A stretch of 64,000 nucleotides of DNA from Atrichornis clamosus. Taxonomy: Eukaryota; Chordata; Aves; Passeriformes; Menuridae. The stretch covers positions 22,489 to 86,488 of the forward strand of contig WBMZ01010300.1 of NCBI GenBank assembly GCA_013400975.1, read 5' to 3'. Below, piece by piece: positions 25,961 through 39,625 of the stretch. The first letter of the stretch is position 1. Each line of letters starts with the position of its first letter. The position numbers and the translations under genes are program-made. The notes under the pieces are model-generated. The model searched no databases. It had not been told where the DNA came from and saw only the letters and a program-made list of their open reading frames with translations.

Positions 25961-27500
25961 CAGTGAGGTGAGCACCAAATGATGGCTTCTTAAGCCTAAA
26001 CAAGTTGATGTGCTTGTTGTGCTGTCTAGTGTTGGAACGTCCCTGCACAGCCCAGCTGCATGTGCATGCAACACAGCACAGTGTCTCTTTGCTAAGGATG
26101 TGCATCTCCTTCAAGCCCTCAATTAGAGAGTTGATGGTTGCCCTCAGGCAGCATATGATGTCCTCTGACTTGCTGCTGGTGACCAAAACTCTCAGGTACT
26201 CAAATCTCATCATCTTAATCACCATCACTTCCTGCTCCTTCCACTCTGTATCCATCTCCAGCCCCTCATGCCATGAGCTCCACAATACAGTTTTGTGCCC
26301 TTCCTTTCTTTGTGTCTATGTGGGGAATCCAGAGAAGGTTATCAAGTATATAGAAAGGTTGGGGAACATTAGGGAGAAGTACTATACACACTTGACCCAT
26401 TGCCATTGTTTTCCTTTAGCAGCTACTTCTTCCCTTTTTTCCCCAAGCTATAGATGTTTACTAATAAATAATTACACAATTAGCAGGATTTTACACCTGC
26501 CATTGACTCCTTCGTGCCTTTCAGTCACCAGCAGGCTTCAGTTCCAGGTAATTCTGTGTGCTGTGGCGCTCCCTGGAGCTTGGTCTTACCACAGAAGGGA
26601 TGCTTGGCATTTCCTCTCTGACCTTCTGCTGCAGTTCTTTATTGATCTTGGGCATGTTCAGCACCCAATGGAGCCCCTGGTCCAGGGATCACACTTTGTC
26701 CAGTCCATTGTTTGAGACCTCACAAACCTCCCACCCACTTCTCTTCAGAGGAGTACCTCCTGCTGCAGCAGCACTCTCTCCGGGACTAAGCAGCATCCAT
26801 TTTGGGGCCCTCCCCATTCTGCTCCTCCCACAGCCCCTCAGCCTCTGTCTCTGCCTGCTGGAGCAAGCACTTGCAGTGAGAGCTCTCACTACTACCTCAG
26901 GACATCTTGCAACAATTTCCCCTCTCGAAGTTCTCCAGTTTTATGAAGCACCTACTCATTCTGTAATGGCCGTGATCAGTTCACTGACACACAAAATCAG
27001 GGCTAGATCAGCCTTTGGTCAGATCCTCCATCACTGCTTTAATGTGTGTCTGTCCCTGACTCGTCCACGTCCCTTCACTTTGCCCTTGCGTACCTGCAAG
27101 CAGTTATAACAAGAAAAGAAGGGGTACAGAAATTCTGGCCTTTGTTTTCTTCAGTCTCTCCCAGCACGTCTGCTAAAAGCTGTCCTCTTTGGCACTCCTA
27201 TAACCCGCTTTGGAAGGGACGCCTTTGTTGGGGATCCAGTTGGCTGCCCTTCCCCAGGAGGAAAGGATGTGTGCCAAGGAGCGTGGCCAGGCAAGGCTGA
27301 AAACCTCCCTCTTAAACCTCTTTTATCATTGCTGAGGACTCCAACAAGGGACGTATCCATGTGACCGGCAGCCCTGAATGCAGGGGCATTGCAGGAGGTG
27401 GAGAACGCTCTGCCAGAGTGCTACTCACACATCTCTCTCCCAGGGAGGAAACCACCAGGCAATGGGGTCTAAATGACTCATACTCTGCTTGCATATTTTA
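25961..27500. other. GC-richer block with long frames, possible decayed ERV interior
   Basis: Next to the LTR-like fragment. The plus strand has overlapping frames of 236 codons (26005-26715) and 183 codons (26558-27109), and the minus strand one of 114 codons (25941-26285); these are longer than usual for this window. None shows a retroviral or host motif I recognise. If the adjacent block is a minus-strand 3' LTR, this is where its internal region would lie (inference). Confidence 0.35.
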
Positions 27501-28000
27501 AATATCCACCAACTTTGCCTCTCCTGAGGCATAAAAGAAGATGTTATTCACAATAACACTGTTATAACAGTTTCTAAAAGTCTTCCCTTTAAGGTCCTGA
27601 AGGGAGAATAAAGCTGAGTGTTAACCTAGACATGTTTCACAACCCAAAATCTCCATATTGTGACCCAGGAAGCCTCTGATGTGATTACCCTTGTCGCTGC
27701 AGCACCTTAGTTAGTAGAAGTATTTTTTCTTCACTACTAGATGAGTGGTTAACAATGTTTTACTAATATAAACTATTTAACAGATTTCCCTGATTTTTGG
27801 TAAAGCTACACGAAGAAACAAGAACAAACTGACTGATTTCTGGCAGGTCTGTCTGGAACAAATGGCAGAGGCAGCACTGTTGTCTACAGACTTGCTGTTC
27901 CTACATGGGGAATCTCTTCACCAGCCTGACTGAATTACAGTAAAGTACTACCAAGGAATTTAAGTTCCAAGGAGGTTTAAAATAAAGAAAATAATGCAGA
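27501..28000. other. intergenic, nothing recognised
   Basis: AT-rich unique-looking sequence leading into the duplicated segment. Confidence 0.6.
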
Positions 28001-28335
28001 AAAAAAAAATAAAGTCACCTTTTGAAGATTACCAGCATGCTAAGTCCACACCACAGGCATTGCTGTGACTGTATTTTGCAGATGCATCTAACCTAGCATT
28101 AAAAGATGCCAGCAGTCTGGGAACAGCATAACAGATGTGCAGAGACCCACACTGATGCTATTCTGTAAAATCAGTGGCAGTACTAAGAATAAAACTGGAG
28201 GGCTACATCTCTAGTAGTAAATAAAACAGGCTAGACACTTTTCCGTAGCCTGAAGCAATGCAACACGGCCTGGCACACGTACAAAAAGCTAAACTGTTCC
28301 CTTTTGCCTCTAGACATGATGGTCATAACTGAACC
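28001..28335 (+). repeat. 335-bp direct duplication, copy 1 (probable assembly artefact)
   Basis: Starts with the same nine-A run and ends with the same TAACTGAACC as copy 2. Offset to copy 2 is exactly 336 bases, including one N. The only difference I find is G at 28245 against A at 28581. Confidence 0.97.
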
Positions 28336-28336
28336 N
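28336..28336. other. single N, assembly gap
   Basis: The only ambiguous base in the window. It separates two near-identical 335-bp copies, the pattern left when overlapping contig ends are abutted instead of merged. Confidence 0.95.
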
Positions 28337-28671
28337 AAAAAAAAATAAAGTCACCTTTTGAAGATTACCAGCATGCTAAGTCCACACCACAGGCATTGCT
28401 GTGACTGTATTTTGCAGATGCATCTAACCTAGCATTAAAAGATGCCAGCAGTCTGGGAACAGCATAACAGATGTGCAGAGACCCACACTGATGCTATTCT
28501 GTAAAATCAGTGGCAGTACTAAGAATAAAACTGGAGGGCTACATCTCTAGTAGTAAATAAAACAGGCTAGACACTTTTCCATAGCCTGAAGCAATGCAAC
28601 ACGGCCTGGCACACGTACAAAAAGCTAAACTGTTCCCTTTTGCCTCTAGACATGATGGTCATAACTGAACC
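28337..28671 (+). repeat. 335-bp direct duplication, copy 2 (probable assembly artefact)
   Basis: Near-identical to 28001-28335 with one substitution (28581). Sequence after 28671 continues as single-copy DNA. Confidence 0.97.
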
Positions 28672-31600
28672 ACCCATTAGGAAAGGTCTGAGGTATTCAG
28701 TCCTTTTTGTTTCCAGTAATATTACCAGCTGGCCTGGACCAAATCTGTGCCATGGAGCATTGCAACAATTAAAGGAAGACACATTATTGCAGACCAGTGC
28801 CCTGGTGCTGTTCTCCTTCCTAGTATAGAGACGTAGCCTATGGGTAGTCTATGGCCTTCTAAAGCCTTTTAAAAGGCTCTCTGGGGCTTCACAGTTTATC
28901 AGTTTTAGCTGCTTCCCCCAGTGGGTCCTCAGACCTTGCCTGAGAAATGTAGCAGTGCTCTGCACCTCACTCATAAACAGATAAAGGGCTCTTTCACTTG
29001 GAAACACTGAGCCATGAACATTGCTTGGAGTAGCACACGTAAGGCATGTCATACATCTGAAGAAGAACCTGTGATGGAAAACAGAACTAATAACCATGCC
29101 TGCCTAGTCTGTGAGAGGATTTGGAAATGAGAAGGAACTGGAAGAGATAAATGGGATAATTTTGAGCAACAGTCCCCAGCGGATCCTGGGGTTGGGATGT
29201 TAACATGTTTGTGACAGCACACATTTGCCATAATTATGAGCTCCAGCAGAGACATCCCCCCATTCACCCATCCTTTCCAGGGATATCATAGGTGCATCCC
29301 CAGCTGGTTTTACTAAACCCAGCCGTGTTTCACAAAGGGCATTTTCTCTCTCTGTGATATTATGTGATGCTGCTTCCTGGAAAAACACATCTAAGTTGTT
29401 GTTCATGTGTTTGGGGTTTTTCTATCACCATTTTGCATATTCCTATAAGCTCTAAAAGGTTATATAGAAACCAAATAGAAAACCTGAAATACTTCTGAAC
29501 TTTCAGCTTTCCGTATTTCTCAGGACCAGAAATAAGTATGGATAAAATACAAATCTCTCACTCTCCTGGAGTTAATGCTAACATACACATTTCAGACTGG
29601 ATTCAAAGCTCACTGAATTTCAGAAGAGCTTTAACACAAAGAAAATGGCCTCAGCACCCTGACTATTGACATGTACATATTGAAAGCCTCAGCATCTAAG
29701 AAGCTGTGGGCTTCTTAGACTTAGTGTTTAAAACAGCAAGAACAATAATAGAAAAACTATGTGCCTAATTGCATTTATTAAGGGTCAGTTGAGTTTTGAA
29801 TCTACTTTTTGAATTCCATTGGAAAAAAATGTACATTTCAATTAGGATTTCATGATACCAGTGCTGATGCCACAGGCACAGCCCACATCCCCTCAGGAAG
29901 GGCAGGAGGTTCTCTGCTGAAAGGCCTGATGTGCATTAGTGTGATGGTTTGTGGGTTGCTGAAAGCTTTTAAATTACATGTTTCCTGACTAAGAAAGTAT
30001 GCATGGGGGAAAAAAAAGGAAAAAAAAAATCCGAAAATACTCCATCTGGGGTTGCTGGGGGCTGGAGAACAGGTCAGGGCTGCAGAGGTGCGGAGGCATT
30101 TGGAGACACAGGGATCCCATTCCGGCTGTGCCGTGCATAGGGTGAGTGCAGAGCCCATGTTTGTCACAGGCTGAGGTCAGGCCATGGGAATGTAAGAGAA
30201 TAGGAGCCAGATCAAAAGCAGAGTCTCCTCTGTGTGCGTCTCTCTCAGATCCCATGCTCAGAGGGCAGGCTTGTGGGAGTGTGCATTTCAGATACAGCGA
30301 GCCGGAAAAGTGCCGTACTGGAGGTTACACAGCTGCAAATTAACTAAGAATCAGGAACAAAGCCCTACACTGATGAAAAAGAGGAACAACAGGAGAAAAC
30401 AGATGCTTAATGTAGTGAATATTTACCTTTTTAACAGTCGTCTTGGACTAACTGGATGGCAGAAACAGGAGAGAGGGAAAAGTTATAGGAAAAATTATCT
30501 TAAGAACATCTCGATTTTTAAGAAAGAATATTCCTTTGGGCAGGCATGATGAAAGACAGAGTGAACTTGAAGAGCCAATTCCTGAAATTAGGCCCGCTGA
30601 AAAGTACTTGAAGAGGAAATTCAGCTGTGGTTTGAGAGCACAAGGACTTCCAGGAATTAATCTGATCTCCCAGCTCTGCTTGGCACCATGTCAGAGGGAG
30701 AGGAGCTGGGAGGTGAGCAGGCTTTGAGCTGGAGGTATCAGATGAAAGTTTTGCTTCTCCATTCTTTGAGACAGGCTGACCTGGGAAAGAACCATATTTA
30801 AAAGAAATAGTTTGTAATGCAGTTTTAACACATTTGCAATGCACAAAAAAAGCCTGAACCTAACTGTTTAGTAACTAGCCTTTGCAGTGTGACAAATAAT
30901 GTTTCAATATTTGAATCCCAGACATCAGTAAACATCTTGAAAAATAAGCCTAAAGCACTAATTTTGCACCTAAATTAGTGGTTTCCTTTTGAGATATCCA
31001 AGGTGCCCAGCCATCATCCTGACACCAGAGGAAGCCCTTGGAAGCAAATCAAAAAGAGGAGGGGAAGAGGGGAACAAAACAGATTGTTGGAAGCAGATCC
31101 TGCTTTCTGATTATCTGGGCCCAACACAGTCACCACACAACCAGGAGTGGGTGACGGGAAGCTCCAAATTGCACAAATGGCTTCCAGCTCTCTTTTTTCT
31201 GTAGAGCAGAGTGCAGAAGTCGAGCAGCCAGCAGCAAATCAAACATTTAATGCCTTCTTGTCTGCAAAATGAGCACTGACACACTCTCCTGCATCTGGGG
31301 GCTGCCACAGCATGAGCAGAGCTGTGAAGGAGCACATCATGACATCAATTCTTGGGCAGAACAAGGAGTAATACCACAGGCACTGCCACACTGCTTCAGA
31401 AGGACGTTCATCGCCCCCACAACTGTCTGGACCCCTTGAGCACAGAGAGCAGCTGCTAAAGGACTGCACAGCCAGTCCTCTGGAGCTTGCTCCCGTTATG
31501 TCTCACTCAAGAAAAAGAAGAAGCCCCAGCAGACTGGATATTTTAGCTGTATGACATGACCAGGAGCAAAATGCCATACGTTTTCTGTCTGCATCGGGAT

Positions 31601-32535
31601 AAAAGTTGAGGGCAGCAGACATGGCTTGTTACAAGTTCCTGATGCTCAAAAGCCTCGGGAAACTTAACAAAATTAAAATGAAACAAAAAGGGAGAGCTAA
31701 GCATGGTTTTGTGCCCACACTTCACTTACTTGGCTGGGATCTGCTTCTCCACAGAGACAAAGCTTTAAGTACTGTGCAGAAGAGACAGGTACTGATTATT
31801 TTTTTAATGTTAACTGAAACAAAGCATATTTACTCGAGGGCATTTTTGAGGGCAATAGCATATGAATGTCACCTTTCACACCTCAAATTAGATGAATAAC
31901 TGTTAGATTAGTAGTTAAATGGTATCAGAAGCAAGAAAGTGGCATCAAGATCTGCAGCCATTATTCAATGCATTTGAACAGTGAGGGCAGAGCAAGTGGT
32001 GATGAGGTGAGTTGAGAGTCTAAACTCATTTAATCTGCTTCATCTGGGACTAGCTGACTTGACTAACCAGAAGACGCAAGACATGAAATGGAATTTATAT
32101 AATGGAATAAGCCTTGCTCATTTGCTGAGCCAGAAGAGCTTTCATGTGGAAATTTAGGAAAATGCACATAAATAATTCCTATGCTTTCATTTATTTTTTT
32201 CTACTTTACTATTTACTTTTCTACTTTAAGTAAATGGTATGCAAAAAAAAAAAAAAGCCAACTTCTGCCTTAAAATTTAAATGTAAATTAATTAAAACCT
32301 ATAAAAATTGTTATAGATTATTTGGACAGTCTAAAAAATACTTGTATGCACAGACTAATTCTGATATCATTTTAGTGTTGAGGATTGTGAGAGAGAGAGG
32401 AATTCCTAACAGAAGGGAATGAAAATCGTCAAAGGATTTATATGTTAACAAACAGGATTGCATCAAAGATCATCTATTTCAGCGAAAAGCACCATCTGTC
32501 ACGCCAGAAAAAAAATTTTAAAAATCAGATTTTAG

Positions 32536-32550
32536 AGCTCCCTCTGCTGG
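32536..32550 (-). promoter_or_regulatory. CTCF-like motif, copy 1
   Basis: On the minus strand CCAGCAGAGGGAGCT, matching the CTCF core consensus CCASYAGRKGGCRSY at all but one position (A for the C after GG). It lies in a 22-base word shared with the site at 40704-40718. Binding is untested. Confidence 0.4.
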
Positions 32551-33498
32551 AAGCAGTTATTTTCCTTTGGCTTTCCCTTGGCACAGCTACCAAAACCACT
32601 TAAAAAATCCAACACCTTTTCAGCAATAAACTACACATATCACATTACATGTGAAGAAGAGGAAGAAGAGATTTTTTTTCCCCCCTCTAGACAAGAAGAG
32701 CAAATGCATGTAAACTGGTACTGCTCACTCTACAACTGGAAAAAAAATCACAAGCAGGATTGAAAGATTGACTGTACTACCAGTGGGGTTTCTTCTGCTG
32801 TTTTTCATCTCTTTTTTGAACATATGAATTCATACTTACAAAGCTTTCCCCACCACAACCCTTGTTCTCTTTCTTCTCTCTATGAAATTAACAGGGAATC
32901 AATAAATTACTGTTTAAAAATACAAAAGGGAATTTTCAATAACATCACTGCAGGAACAAGCCTTAAAGATCATGCCAAACACTGTATTACTCATGACAGA
33001 CATGCAGCAGACCTGACACAGCTGTGATAAGTTCACACCTAAAAATGAATCTGTAAGTGTAATTGGGCAGCGCCCCAAATGCCTGGTTTAGTTGTAAGTG
33101 CCCTGCAAGACTGATGCTTTGGGCTGAGAGCCTGGAGCACATCAGAAGTCCATCAGCTCAGGCAGGGAGCCATTTTAAACACCCATCTTAGAATGGGATG
33201 AAGCACGTTGTGGAAGTAGATTTCTTCTTTATTAACCACAAAATGCATTTAAATGCCTTCCTCCAACGGGCTTTTAATCAGGTTTTATCACCTTTGTCCT
33301 TTATTGCAGACAGGCAAGGCCACTGGCTTCAGCGACCCAGTGTATCAGCTGCTCTGCTCAAAGCACCACCATTCAGCTCAGTGACTGCCTAACCAGGCTG
33401 GTGTGGGACACACCTGGCACAGCTCCTTGGCAGGCCTGGAGATGCACAACTTCACCGAGATATTCAAAAAACCAGTATGTTCATCATCCAAGAACCAG

Positions 33499-33518
33499 CA
33501 CATATACATGTATATGTG
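33499..33518. repeat. perfect 20-bp palindrome
   Basis: CACATATACATGTATATGTG is its own reverse complement. It is an AT-rich alternating purine-pyrimidine sequence, possibly only a short dinucleotide-like tract. Confidence 0.9.
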
Positions 33519-35106
33519 TGCATTCTCTTAATGAAGAATGGGTGTAAATCCACAGTAGAAGAGGTAAGAAGTGAAAGAGGATAGGCACGTGTGTGTGTGC
33601 GCAGTGGGGGTATGAGCTTTCAGAAGAACAACACGGGGGTGAAAAGAGCTATGTAAAAATGAGAGTCAAAAAGCACAGAATCATAGATTGAGGTTATGAG
33701 GGCAGCACTAAAGAAAGTGAAAAATGATGTGAAAAGTGGAAAATGGGGTCACTGAGAAGGATTTAAAGGTGGGACAGCAAAGGCAGGCAGGATCAACATC
33801 ACAGGCCAGGGAGAAGAAGGACACTATTATAGGGACAAAGGAAGAATGACACCACATCTCACAGTCCTTTTTCTGAGAACTCCCCCCTCTGCCACAGCAT
33901 CAACCTACACAGAAAGGAATACGAGATGTTACTTTTTTCTTTTCCACACCAGCAAAAGAAGTATCTTATGCTTTCTAGCTTCTTGTTACTTTTCATCACT
34001 TATTCCCATAAGTACAAGCCCTCCCTTTAAACATTAGGTTTAAATACTTTGCTGCAAATCTTACAGCTCTGTGTGATAAATGTTGGTCATTGACATTATT
34101 CACTGCTATATTATAGATATTGTCCAAGATGTAATGATAACAGCAGATCTAACCCAATGCCAGCAGGGACACTACTGCTACAAATTAAGAGAAAGTGGCT
34201 TAAAATCAATACACTACTAAACAGACCACATTCCGCTTTAGTAATTACATGAGACTGCTGAATTTATAATGTCATTTTAGGGACATTGGTTCTTTGAATA
34301 TGAGATCATGTCTGATAAGTTCATTTAACTTTATTTAGTTTATGCTGCTCAAGACAAGTAGTAATAGGGACGTAATCTTCAGGACAGCTGTTAAAGACTA
34401 ATATTTATTTCTTGGGTACAGTTACTTGACAGGGGATAGACTTACAGAAGGGTCATACCACTGCTTAAGGTTAGGGGTCAATGTGCATTTATTCTAGGAG
34501 TTTCGTCCTTTTATCCTTCCTCTCTAAGTATCAAATACAAAAGAAATATACAATTATTTAAAAAATCACATTGAGAAATAATCACAGGGGAAGAATGAAC
34601 TCTATTAGTGAGAACAGTATATATGAAGTGAGTCAGAAGAGAAGCGTGCATTTTTCCCTTTAGCCAGTACTGATTCTCCCTGGCATGCAGACCAACAATT
34701 GCTTCATGTCTTCAGGGTACTACTATTTTGGCGGCTGCTGAGCTGGGTCCATTCTCGGGATCCCCTTGGATACAGCTGGTGCCAGCAGCTGCTGAGGCAG
34801 ATCACAGCTTGGAGCACCATAGCACAGCCTGGAGAAAGCCCTAAGGAACAAAAGGCTGCTGTCCTCAAACAGGTGTTTGTTTCCTAACCTCCTGTCCCCA
34901 AGTTCTATTTCCAACTTACAAGCATGGTTCAGAAAGTTATATTTTTTTTGCTGTTGCTCCCACTTCTTTTGTTGCATGTCCATTTCCATTACATCTGGCT
35001 TTGGTAGTTATTTTGCCCAGCTCAATCAAACCTGTGAGTGGGATAACACAGGAAACGGATCTGCCGGAAAGAACCCGAGAGCTAATTGATGGACAGGCCT
35101 TTAAAT

Positions 35107-35245
35107 CCATGGAATCATGGGATTGTTTGGGTTGAAAGAGACTTTAAAGTTCACATAGTTCCACCCCCGCTCCCTGCCATGGGCAGGGACACCTCCCACT
35201 AGACCAGGTTGCTCAAAGGCCCATCCAACCCGGTCTTGAACCCAG
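35107..35245 (-). mobile_element. CR1 LINE 3' fragment
   Basis: CATGGAATCATGGGATTGTT, GGTTGAAAGAGACTTTAAAG, CCATGGGCAGGGACACCTCC, CACTAGACCAGGTTGCTCAA and CATCCAACCCGGTCTTGAAC: antisense CR1 3' end, about 140 bp. Confidence 0.95.
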
Positions 35246-38062
35246 GTCCCCATGTGTGGGACTGTATTCTCCTACTTTGCTGCCCTAAAAACATTGTGGG
35301 TATTCTTCAGAAAGGTCAGGGCATGGGAAGGATGCCTTATTTTCAAGTTCTGTTGGTGGTGACAGCTGTGCAAACTTGTAACAGATTAACTGAGGCCTAC
35401 GCTGGTAATTTTTGAGAAGCCAGAAGAGGTAAACAGATACTGCCAGTTCGATGGTGGATGTTGTTGTTGTTGTTGTCGTCATGTCCAAGGAGTACATCCC
35501 TGGTAGTCATATTATACAGCAACAGCTAAAGGCGTTTTATTTCTTATTTTCTTATCAATAATTCCCTTTCTGTTTCGTAGACACCTGGAAGAAAAGGGTA
35601 CCTACTTGCACACTAGATATTGACTAACAGAAATAAGGATTATACAGAAAGAGTGTGACAATACGTGTGACAAGAGGTGACAACAATTCTTTAAGGAAGC
35701 TGATACCAGATGCTGATATATCAGCAACATCAGTTTGATTATAAGCCTTGGGAGACTACACAGTGTGGAAGATACTTTGGAAGAAAACAACAGAGTCCAC
35801 CTTGGGCAGGTTATTAGCTCACATGAAAGAGAGATGCTGTCTGCTGGCCTCTTCATTTTGGCAGGTTTACTTTCATACCAGTTTCTTAAGAAATATCCAG
35901 TTTCAAGAAGCTGAAAGAATTGACAAAAACGTCTATTTTTACTCCAATCATTTTTGTCATCAACACCGCAGAGCTTACTGTCCGAGTGAGCATAAAATGT
36001 GTAATGTCATCTAAAAATAAGCCCATACACAATATTTAGTACCATAAAATAAATCTCTTTAGTGCAGGAAGAGCATATTAACTGCTATTCTTACTGATTC
36101 CATCAAGCTTTTAAAACTAAACTTAGCTGGGTTTGAGTTACTTTTCCTTTCCAGTTTATTTCTCACAAGTTTTCCTCTATTCTCTCCCTGGAAGATCACC
36201 AGCCTTGTCACCAGAACGTTCTGCAACCTGAGCCAACAGAGGAAGCATAAACTTTTCACATTCCAAGATAATATGGGCTGCAGTGATGAAAACAGGCTGT
36301 CTGTGACCTCCCCTTACATCATCATGAACCAGAAGGTTCCTAGTGGAGTCGCTTTCCCCTCAATGGTCTCATCAGACTTCAGCCATACTGGGGCAGAAAG
36401 GCTGTTTCACACTGTTAAATATCAAATTTAACTGCCCCCAAAGCAACAAATAATGGTGAACATGTCAAGGATTGTATAAGAATAAGAATAATCTTAAGGA
36501 TTAGTGTAATTAATCAAGATCTCACTTTACGAGGGAGTTCTCTAACCCGTATGTTTCAAGGGGTTTCATAGTCGCCTTCTGTGGTGCACCCAGATTTTTC
36601 CCATGGAATTTAGCATATGGGCTAAGGAAAAGGAATGGTGCATGTTAAAGTCTAAACAGGACAAAGATGAGATGCCTTTGGGGTGTGTGCCCAGACCTAA
36701 GACATAGAAAGTGCTCCCATGTCCTATAATTTAGGAGGGAACAAAAATGTTCCTTCATATGACTTTTTTTATGATTTATCTAGTCAGTTGTTCCAAACTG
36801 CAGCCAGAACAAGCCATCTGTGTTTGCAGAGTATCAGTGCTGAAAGGCATCCCTTTCTTCAGCTCTTGCTTGGTCTTATAATTGAGATAATACAATAAAT
36901 ACTGTAATTCTGACTGCCACTTCATTTTCTGCATGCATTTCAGTATACTGGTTTTGATTAATTTAAAGCCCAGTGTCTCTACTTCTGCTCTCTCCTAGCA
37001 AACAGACATTCCAGATCCACAAACAAACAGTTAAATTTAATAAACATTTAATGCTCATCTCCTGTACAATTTAAACTGACACACTGACCCGATAAAGCTT
37101 TTTGGCATCACAAACACTCTCAGTTTAGGGAAGGTGGTGGTTCTGTGGCAGTAATAGGAATCAGATATTTCTTGTATTGTTTGCCTGTTTTAGACATTTC
37201 AAATAGAACAGCTAAGAGGCTCCAACAGTGGCAGTTTGGATGAAGAAGTAAAATTAAATTAGACAAAGTCTATCAGCAATATCAACCTAGGGATACTGTC
37301 AGCCCATGAAGCAATGGTTTTTAGTTAGTTTAACTGATACAAATTCAGCATGTTAAGAATAAAAATAAAAATTATATCTCGATTTTTTTAAACATATGTG
37401 TGATATTTAGATTAAATCCCTGAAATTTCTTAATAAATTAGAAAAGGTACTTTCTATAATTAATATTTCGAAATTAGTTAGAGATCTGCAGTTAACATAC
37501 CAATCACTCATGGACTTCTAATAACAAAGCCTGTTGGAACATAATTTTAACTCGGATATATGAGGAATATGCTAAAAATAAAGCACATTATTTTACCCAC
37601 ATTCTCAAAAAAACCCCATGCTTGAGTCCTGAACAGCGAGCAGAAACAGAGTTAATTGACTTAGAATTGGAATTGTTCAGTGAATAATGAACTGTTTAAA
37701 ATCTGCAACTTGTGTGTCTTTACTTTGTATGAGGCACACAGCTGGCAAACACGTGGCTCAATGGGATTCAACACCTGAAGTTATATATCTGCACTGACAT
37801 ACCTCTGTATCTGTAGGCTGCTGTGACACATGTGCTTTCTCTCTCTTCAGAGAAAGGGAATCACAGGAGTGACCCCAGTGGTGCACTGCCCTCTGCCAAG
37901 ACAGGCTAACACTTGTTTAATTTGTCTTTAAGACCTTTGGTGATGAGGCTGCCACAGTCTCTCTGTGCTCACTGAACAGGGCAGAAAGCACCTGCACAAG
38001 CTTTGCTCAGGTATCTGCTGGTGGGCAGGTCTGCAGTCCTTGGGCTTGCTCCTGGAGGGGAC
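35246..38062. other. intergenic, nothing recognised
   Basis: AT-rich, with a short TTG microsatellite at 35460-35476. No gene or repeat family recognised. Confidence 0.6.
35460..35476 (+). repeat. short TTG microsatellite
   Basis: Five and a half uninterrupted GTT units, followed by GTCGTC. Confidence 0.9.
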
Positions 38063-38290
38063 ACAGAATCACAGAGTCACTAAGGCTGGAAAGGACTTCC
38101 AAGGTCATTGAGCCCAACCTTTGACTGAACATCACCATATCAAGTAGACCAAGCACATCCAGTCATTTCTTGAACACTTCCACAGATGGTGACTTTGCCA
38201 CTCCTCTGGGCAGCCCATTCCAATACTTAACCACCCTTTCAGTGAAGAAATTTTTCCTGATGTCCAACCTGAGCCTCCTCTGAATGTCTA
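38063..38290 (-). mobile_element. CR1 LINE 3' fragment
   Basis: ACAGAATCACAGAGTCACTA, GGCTGGAAAGGACTTCCAAG, CATCACCATATCAAGTAGACC, GATGGTGACTTTGCCACTCC and CAGTGAAGAAATTTTTCCTG. Antisense CR1 tail, the same subfamily as the copies at 22402 and 60292. Confidence 0.95.
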
Positions 38291-39625
38291 GAACCTGTCC
38301 ATAAGTATCAGATGCAGGCAGGCTCCCCATGCCCTGCTCCGGGCCACACCAGCACCCAAACCAGCATGCACGGCTGGTTCCCAGAACAGCTGTTCCCAGT
38401 ACAGCCTAAGAGCCATGCTCAGCCAGCAGGATAGAGGTGCCTGTTGGGAGGAGCTGCCAGCAAAGCAGTGAAGGTCCAATGCTCAAGAAGTTGTTGAAAA
38501 GTTAACTGAATTAAAAAGCGATCAAGGATAGTATTACAGATACAATCCAGATAATGGAGTTTCAATTTACACCTTGTATTAGTGCAAGGCAAGAGCCTTG
38601 ATAATTCTGTCCCCAGATCCCAGACCAGTCTTGCTGATGAGCCAACTGTCATCACTACTGGGTGTGTTAGCTGAGGTAGGGAGCAAAGTGAATTCTGTGG
38701 AGTTTTAATCACCCACCAAAAGAGCATTTGAAAGGCAAGGAAACACTAGGCTTCAATAAGTCTCCTTAGCCGAAACATTCATGGGCCACTGGAAAAAGCT
38801 GGGGAGTGGTAGATACTTCACCAGAAAGAAGGAGCGAAGAAATGCAAATATTACTGGGTACAGAAAGCATGTTACTATTGTCTTCATTTGGAAGAAGGGA
38901 GTTAGTAAACATATATAACACAGGGAAGTTGCCAATGCCCCTCTAAAAATCAGAGAAACAGGAGAGAGAGAAATATCTAAAAGGTCTTTTTGGAAGATAA
39001 TGTTAATTTCTCATGTTAGAGTACTGGTCAAAGCTGTTAGTTTATAGCTCAGAAACTTTTGTGGGCTGCTATCCATAAAAGAGAATAACTTTTTTTTTTC
39101 CAGAGAGAGGAAAAGTCTCTCACCATAATATTCAAGGAGAAAAGTTTTCAAGAGCATTCAGCTCAAACCTGGATTGCTCCCAATTAAGCTAATGTTAATC
39201 AGCTTAATGCTCATGCTAATGTTATGCATGTTCTTGAGGAAAGGATGAGAGGTACAAAAGCCATCCTTGCCTTGGACACTGCTGACAAGGAACTTTAAAT
39301 TGTGCAGCTCTCAGTGATAACACATTGTGCTGACTGGGTATTTTCTTTCTCTCCAGTTCCTTTTCCTGAAAGAAATAAAGATAGAAGCAGTCTATAACTA
39401 CAATAGCAAAGAGATCTGGAGAACACCCGACCAGCTCATTCCACAATCATGTGGGACTTCAGTCAGAGATTTTGACAGTAAAATAATTTCCAGTAACATT
39501 TCTCCTTGTCCAGGACAGTTTCTTACCCTGAGCTGAGGAAGATGTAATGCCCAAAGGGTCCGTGTCTGTGTGAGTCTGTGCCAGGGAGAACTGCTGAGGT
39601 ATATTAAGTTTTCTGGCCTGATTAC
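38291..39625. other. intergenic, nothing recognised
   Basis: No gene or repeat recognised; the 102-codon minus frame at 38419-38727 has no family resemblance. Confidence 0.6.

Larger units (their letters stand above)
28672..35106. other. intergenic, no gene recognised
   Basis: Contains an A run at about 32241-32253, a CTCF-like short repeat (32536-32550), a 20-bp palindrome (33499-33518) and a GT run near 33590. A possible very short CR1 tail relic (AATCATAGATTGAGGTT) lies near 33678. No coding evidence. Confidence 0.55.

Noticed and set aside
28001..28671. Genuine recent segmental duplication
   Set aside because: The single N exactly between copies and near-identity fit an unmerged contig overlap far better.
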